Assembly (NCBI GenBank): GCA_029862745.1
Contig: JAOTWS010000011.1
Span: forward strand, 1 to 42,405
Origin: Nitrosopumilus sp.
Lineage (GTDB): Archaea; Thermoproteota; Nitrososphaeria; Nitrososphaerales; Nitrosopumilaceae
DNA length: 42,405 nt
Reading direction: 5' to 3'
Shown: positions 39,076 to 42,405 of the stretch, in pieces
Numbering within the stretch: the stretch's first letter is position 1
How the letters are laid out: every line of letters begins with the position of its first letter
Translations under genes and position numbers: made by a program
Notes under the pieces: model-generated
What the model saw: the letters and a program-made list of their open reading frames with translations, nothing else
Told to the model about the DNA's origin: nothing
Databases searched by the model: none

Positions 39076-40402
39076 TTTAAGAAATTTTATTTCTCAAATT
39101 AAAAAAACCAAAGATCTTAAAATTATAAAAACTAAGGTTTCCACAAAATTTGAAATTGCAGGAATCACTGCTAAAGTAGATGGCTCCTATGCTGTATTGT
39201 TTGAAAATATCAAAGAGAGTAATTTCAGTTTAGTTTCTAATTTAGTTGGAACAAGAAAAAGATTTGCTCTTGCAGTTGGAGGTTCAGAAACCAATATCCA
39301 TGAAAAAGTTATTTCAGCAATCAAAAACGCTAAAAAACCAAAAATAATCTCTTCAGGAAAATTTCTGGAAAACAAATCAAAAAATTTATTTTCTATGCCC
39401 ATCGTCACTCATTTTGAGAAGGAATCTGGTCCATTTATTACATCATCAATAGCATATGTCAAAAATCCTGAAACTGGAAAACAAAATTCATCATTTCACA
39501 GATTAATGCCAATAGATAATACTCACTTTTCAATTAGAATGGTTGAAGATCGTCATCTACACAGATGTTTTGTTGACGCAAAAAAACATCATGAGGATCT
39601 AAAAATTGCAATTACAGTAGGAGTTCATCCAGCAATTTCTATTGCTGGAGCATATCAAGCTGAATGGGGTAAAGATGAAATTGATATCGCAAATTCTTTA
39701 TTGGGTGAAAAATTAACATTGACGAAACTTCCTTTTACAGGACTAAATGTACCATCAGGTTCCGAAATTGTTATGGAGGGAAAAATTCTTCAAGATAAAA
39801 CTTATCCTGAATGGATGGTTGAAATGCTACAAACATATGATCATAAAAGAACTCAACCTATTTTTGAACTTGAAAATCTTTATTACAGAAACAACCCTAT
39901 TTTTCATGATGTTTTGTCTGGCTACTCTGAGCATAGATTGCTTATGGGAATGCCTATTGAATCTAAATTAAATGGAGAATTAAAGAAATCTTTTCCTCAC
40001 CACATACTGCAAGTTTCAATGACTAATGGTGGTTGTAATTGGTTACATGCTGTAGTACAAATTAAAAAGAGAAGTGAATCTGATCCTAAAAAAATAATTA
40101 CAAAAACATTTGAGTCACATCGTTCACTAAAACAAGTAACTATAGTTGATGAAGATATTGATCCTAATAATGCTGAATCTGTAGAATATGCAATGGCTAC
40201 AAGATTTCAAGCAGATAAGGATCTAATTATTCTAAAAAATGTTCGTGGTTCTAGTCTTGATCCTTCTAGTGATCAAAAAAAATTACAAACTGCAAAAATG
40301 GGTATTGATGCAACACGTTCCTTATCTAAACGTCCAGAGGGATTTGAATTAGCAAAAATTCCAAAAATTGATAAAATTAAACTAGAAAAGTATTTAAAAT
40401 AA
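39068..40402 (+). CDS. UbiD-family prenylated-FMN decarboxylase
   Basis: 444 residues, full-length UbiD family. Features: N-terminal DLRNFISQIKKTKDLKII, VSNLVGTRKRFALAVG, KESGPFITSSIAYVKNPETG with FHRLMPIDNTHFSIRM, VGVHPAISIAGAY, GSEIVMEGKI, NGGCNWLHAVVQIKKRS and a C-terminal GIDATRSLSKR. UbiD enzymes decarboxylate or carboxylate unsaturated acids using prenylated FMN. In archaea a homologue makes isopentenyl phosphate from anhydromevalonate phosphate in the modified mevalonate route, and this is a plausible role. The UbiX partner is not in the window. Confidence 0.92.
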   Translation: MSDLRNFISQIKKTKDLKIIKTKVSTKFEIAGITAKVDGSYAVLFENIKESNFSLVSNLVGTRKRFALAVGGSETNIHEKVISAIKNAKKPKIISSGKFLENKSKNLFSMPIVTHFEKESGPFITSSIAYVKNPETGKQNSSFHRLMPIDNTHFSIRMVEDRHLHRCFVDAKKHHEDLKIAITVGVHPAISIAGAYQAEWGKDEIDIANSLLGEKLTLTKLPFTGLNVPSGSEIVMEGKILQDKTYPEWMVEMLQTYDHKRTQPIFELENLYYRNNPIFHDVLSGYSEHRLLMGMPIESKLNGELKKSFPHHILQVSMTNGGCNWLHAVVQIKKRSESDPKKIITKTFESHRSLKQVTIVDEDIDPNNAESVEYAMATRFQADKDLIILKNVRGSSLDPSSDQKKLQTAKMGIDATRSLSKRPEGFELAKIPKIDKIKLEKYLK

Positions 40403-40460
40403 TCAAAATAAACTGTTTAAATTAAATTGGATGAATTTAACGTTATCACATAGATTAAAA

Positions 40461-40949
40461 ATGTCTTCAGAAAATTCTCACATTCGTGAAAAAAGTCCTT
40501 TTGAATCACGTGCAGAAGTAATTGTTCGAATGTTTCCCTCAGATGCAAATCCTGCAGGAAATGTATTTGGTGGAGAAATTTTAAAACATATTGATATGGT
40601 TGCTGGAATTGTAGCTCAGCGACATTCACAATCAAATGCAGTTACTGTTTCTATGGATAGTGTAAATTTTTTAAAACCTGTTTTTGTGGGAAACGTACTT
40701 ACACTAAATGCTAGAATTAATTATGTACACAACTCATCAATGGAAATTGAAGTTAAAGCTGAAGCTGAAGATATAGTGACTGGAATAAGAACAGTTACTG
40801 GAACTGCTTTTGTCACTTTTGTAGCTCTTAATAAAAATGGAAAACCCATGCTTGTTCCTAAATTATCTCTAAAAACAGATGATGATAGAATCAAATTTGA
40901 AGAAGGTAAAAAAAGAATGGAAAAACGATTACAAAATCGTCAGAAATAG
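40461..40949 (+). CDS. Acyl-CoA thioesterase, hot-dog fold
   Basis: In-frame ATGs at 40431 and 40461; I prefer 40461 (MSSENSHIREK; 162 aa), since the ten extra residues of the longer form do not resemble the family. The hot-dog domain shows FPSDANPAGNVFGGEILKHIDMVAGIVAQRHS (YciA/ACOT type, with the catalytic Asp in the helix), NAVTVSMDSVNFLKPVFVGNVLTLNARINYV, the conserved strand EIEVKAEAEDI, and VTGTAFVTFVAL. The C-terminus is a basic helix. It hydrolyses acyl-CoA; chain length cannot be inferred. Confidence 0.9.
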   Translation: MSSENSHIREKSPFESRAEVIVRMFPSDANPAGNVFGGEILKHIDMVAGIVAQRHSQSNAVTVSMDSVNFLKPVFVGNVLTLNARINYVHNSSMEIEVKAEAEDIVTGIRTVTGTAFVTFVALNKNGKPMLVPKLSLKTDDDRIKFEEGKKRMEKRLQNRQK

Positions 40950-41002
40950 TATATTTGATTTTCATAGATCCATTTAAGAATCACAAAAATTATCTTTAGT
41001 TA

Positions 41003-41416
41003 ATGTCAGAACAAAACAAAAACAATGAGTGGGATTCATTATGGCAAGAGTATACCAAGTCTCTTGAAAACTGGAAATCACTTTTTGAACAAATTCAAAA
41101 GGCAAGTAGTGACATGCAAGCCAAATTCAATGAAGTATGGGAAAAAGCCACTGCTGAATCTAGTGCTGAAACCATGAAATTATTTGGAGAAAATTGGCAA
41201 AAAGCAATGAATGAAATGGGAGCAAAATCTTTCAAAGCATTTGGAGAAAATTGGCAAAAATCTCTTAATGATACCAATACTTCTAATTTCAAAGCATTTG
41301 GAGAAAATTGGCAAAAAACCCTTAGTTCATCTGGATTAGAACAAATGAATGCCTACGGTGAAATGATGAAAAAATTTGCTGAGACATGGAGTTCCATGTG
41401 GCCTAAATCTCAATAA
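41003..41416 (+). CDS. Phasin-like amphipathic repeat protein
   Basis: 137 residues, all helical, no Cys. Three 19-residue repeats begin FGENWQK: FGENWQKAMNEMGAKSFKA, FGENWQKSLNDTNTSNFKA and FGENWQKTLSSSGLEQMNA, with related WDSLWQEYTKSLENWKSLF before and YGEMMKKFAETWSSMW after. At DNA level the repeat period is 57 bp and the last two share 30 identical bases (41231-41260, 41288-41317). Amphipathic, Trp-bearing helices of this kind fit phasins coating polyhydroxyalkanoate granules, or lipid/particle-associated proteins. No polymer synthase is in the window. Confidence 0.6.
   Translation: MSEQNKNNEWDSLWQEYTKSLENWKSLFEQIQKASSDMQAKFNEVWEKATAESSAETMKLFGENWQKAMNEMGAKSFKAFGENWQKSLNDTNTSNFKAFGENWQKTLSSSGLEQMNAYGEMMKKFAETWSSMWPKSQ
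41180..41317 (+). repeat. 57-bp period repeat inside the phasin-like gene
   Basis: TTTGGAGAAAATTGGCAAAA recurs at 41183, 41240 and 41297, spaced 57 bp each time. The exact match of the second and third copies over 30 bp suggests recent duplication or gene conversion. Confidence 0.9.
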
Positions 41417-41520
41417 TTTGTTGAATTGTGATGACAACTTTTCTTTTTTTATTCCTACATCACAATAAAAATATTATTTTAAATGTGTCTGATTAATTCT
41501 TTAATTTTTTTCTATTTCCT

Positions 41521-41910
41521 TTAATATTTATTATTTTTACTAGATTCAATATTTACATATTTTGACTGTGCTTTCAAGCTACTTGCTAACTCTTTAAAGA
41601 TCTCATTCACGCTTACATCAACTAAATTTATGGTTGCATTTTCTTTCACAATTTGATTCTCAAATTTATCTTTGATAGCAAAGGATACTGAGGACCAATG
41701 CAAAATCCCTTTCAATTGTTCCTCAACTGTTGTATTAGTTGTTGGAAAATTTGCTGGCGAGAAGACAATTCCATTGGTCCATTGCATAGTTGGAATCCCC
41801 CCACCTGATGATCTTGTACTAAATGCGATCTGTTTTACCCAATCCTCAAATTTGTATTCAATAACCTCATGAATGATCAATTTTTTCCATGGTTCTATAG
41901 AAATCTCCAT
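41521..41910 (-). CDS. Conserved-looking hypothetical protein, 129 aa
   Basis: 129 residues with an ATG start, no signal or membrane segment. The N-terminal half is aromatic and beta-like (MEISIEPWKKLIIHEVIEY, FEDWVKQIAFSTRSSGGGIPTMQW). The C-terminal half is a likely helix (VSVNEIFKELASSLKAQSKYV). No motif recognised. It converges with the phasin-like gene across a T-rich gap (about 41440-41515) and diverges from the final gene. The long frame on the other strand (41672-41872) is a shadow. Confidence 0.65.
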   Translation of the reverse strand: MEISIEPWKKLIIHEVIEYKFEDWVKQIAFSTRSSGGGIPTMQWTNGIVFSPANFPTTNTTVEEQLKGILHWSSVSFAIKDKFENQIVKENATINLVDVSVNEIFKELASSLKAQSKYVNIESSKNNKY

Positions 41911-41993
41911 TTGATGTTATTACTAATAGACCAATTATAATCTTATTTTTTTAATATCGCTTATTTACTAGACACTAGCCATTGTTTTCTATT

Positions 41994-42405
41994 ATGGATA
42001 AATGGGCTGACTACTTAATTTCAAAAGTTAGTTATACTTCTGATCACTTAATATCTATTGCAATTAGACATAAAGATACTGATCAAGGAATTACAAAAGG
42101 TAAACCAGTAGATCGTCTTACAATTGCATCTGATATAAAAAATGGATTACTTTACATTACAATTTACAACCAAAAAAGTTCCTGGAAAAAAGGACATCGA
42201 ATTCGAACTTTTTCAATTGATGGTACACCGTATTTACGAATTGATCAAAATAAAGCTCAATTAGATTTTCTTGGCGATCTTCCCCAGGAACTAGATCTTA
42301 CACCTGAACCAGAGTATGAAGAAGAAGAAGCCACAGCTGAACAACTATTGAGATTAGAACAATTAGAAAAACAAATTCAAGAATTAGAAACAAAATCATC
42401 ACAAG
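41994..42405 (+). CDS. DUF3892-like protein, 3' end beyond window
   Basis: The frame is open from ATG 41994 to the window edge (137 codons). It has a beta-rich N-terminal domain of about 95 residues (ADYLISKVSYTSDHLISIAIRHKDTDQG, DRLTIASDIKNGLLYITIY, KGHRIRTFSIDGTPYLRID), which is the DUF3892 pattern of short repeated strands around an Asp-x-x-Gly turn. An acidic stretch (EPEYEEEEATAEQ) and a coiled coil (LLRLEQLEKQIQELE) follow. Function unknown. TTATTTAC at about 41961-41968 fits a promoter box for a near-leaderless start. Confidence 0.7.
   Translation, partial: MDKWADYLISKVSYTSDHLISIAIRHKDTDQGITKGKPVDRLTIASDIKNGLLYITIYNQKSSWKKGHRIRTFSIDGTPYLRIDQNKAQLDFLGDLPQELDLTPEPEYEEEEATAEQLLRLEQLEKQIQELETKSSQ

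Noticed and set aside
1-42405. CRISPR arrays, insertion sequences, prophage or integrated elements
   Set aside because: No regularly spaced repeats, transposase, integrase or att-like duplication of the tRNA-Gly end was found; gene content and composition look like core chromosome.

Overview
This is about 42 kb of low-GC archaeal chromosome that reads as an ammonia-oxidising archaeon of the Nitrosopumilus type (Nitrososphaerota/Thaumarchaeota). The assignment is my inference. It rests on a secreted plastocyanin-like copper protein, a CFI-box secreted protein, archaeal information-processing genes (TFE, NAC, eS19, PDCD5, Nep1, RNase P component 4, aTrm56), archaeal GTP cyclohydrolase III, a class II ribonucleotide reductase, a DUF3892-type protein, and many TTG starts sitting about 26 bp after a TATA box, as expected for leaderless mRNAs.

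Layout. 1-7500 is an export/cell-surface region: a plastocyanin (cut by the window edge), a CFI-box protein, and three large secreted proteins with paired C-terminal tryptophan-rich repeats. With the last of these are a small membrane protein and a tandem winged-helix regulator. A solitary copy of the tryptophan repeat follows as a micro-ORF. 7500-12320 holds a rhomboid protease, a tautomerase, a nitrilase-family amidase, a topoisomerase-type zinc-finger protein, a thiolase/DUF35 pair and a tiny zinc ribbon. 12432-17418 is the ribonucleotide reductase locus: a catalytically dead NrdD-like protein fused to a winged helix and an ATP-cone, then class II NrdJ. 17640-24600 holds a membrane-anchored glycosidase-like protein, Nep1, tRNA-Gly(UCC), RNase P component 4, eS19-PDCD5, an alcohol dehydrogenase-like reductase with a CitE-like lyase, and an AT-rich gap with a ribbon-helix-helix gene. 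24665-29743 is a TPR protein and a riboflavin cluster. 29780-37300 carries a Lys-rich basic protein, a hemerythrin, an aldehyde dehydrogenase, the minus-strand operon hflX-trm56-tfe, a PhoU-like regulator, PUA-NAC and an A-type ATPase subunit H. 37300-42405 holds an RNase H-fold protein, a zinc-ribbon protein, a UbiD-family decarboxylase, a thioesterase, a phasin-like repeat protein and a truncated DUF3892-like gene.

Most interesting points. (1) The wHTH + ATP-cone + dead NrdD-like protein beside nrdJ looks like an archaeal counterpart of NrdR, that is, a nucleotide-sensing regulator derived from an enzyme. A 20-bp inverted repeat lies upstream of nrdJ. (2) An amidohydrolase with deaminase-type residues sits between arfA and arfC in the riboflavin operon, where archaea lack an assigned deaminase. 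(3) A 104-bp stretch encoding one Trp repeat is duplicated without mismatch exactly 4,200 bp downstream and lies behind its own promoter-like sequence. (4) A strong hairpin sequesters the likely ATG of the gene upstream of the UbiD homologue.
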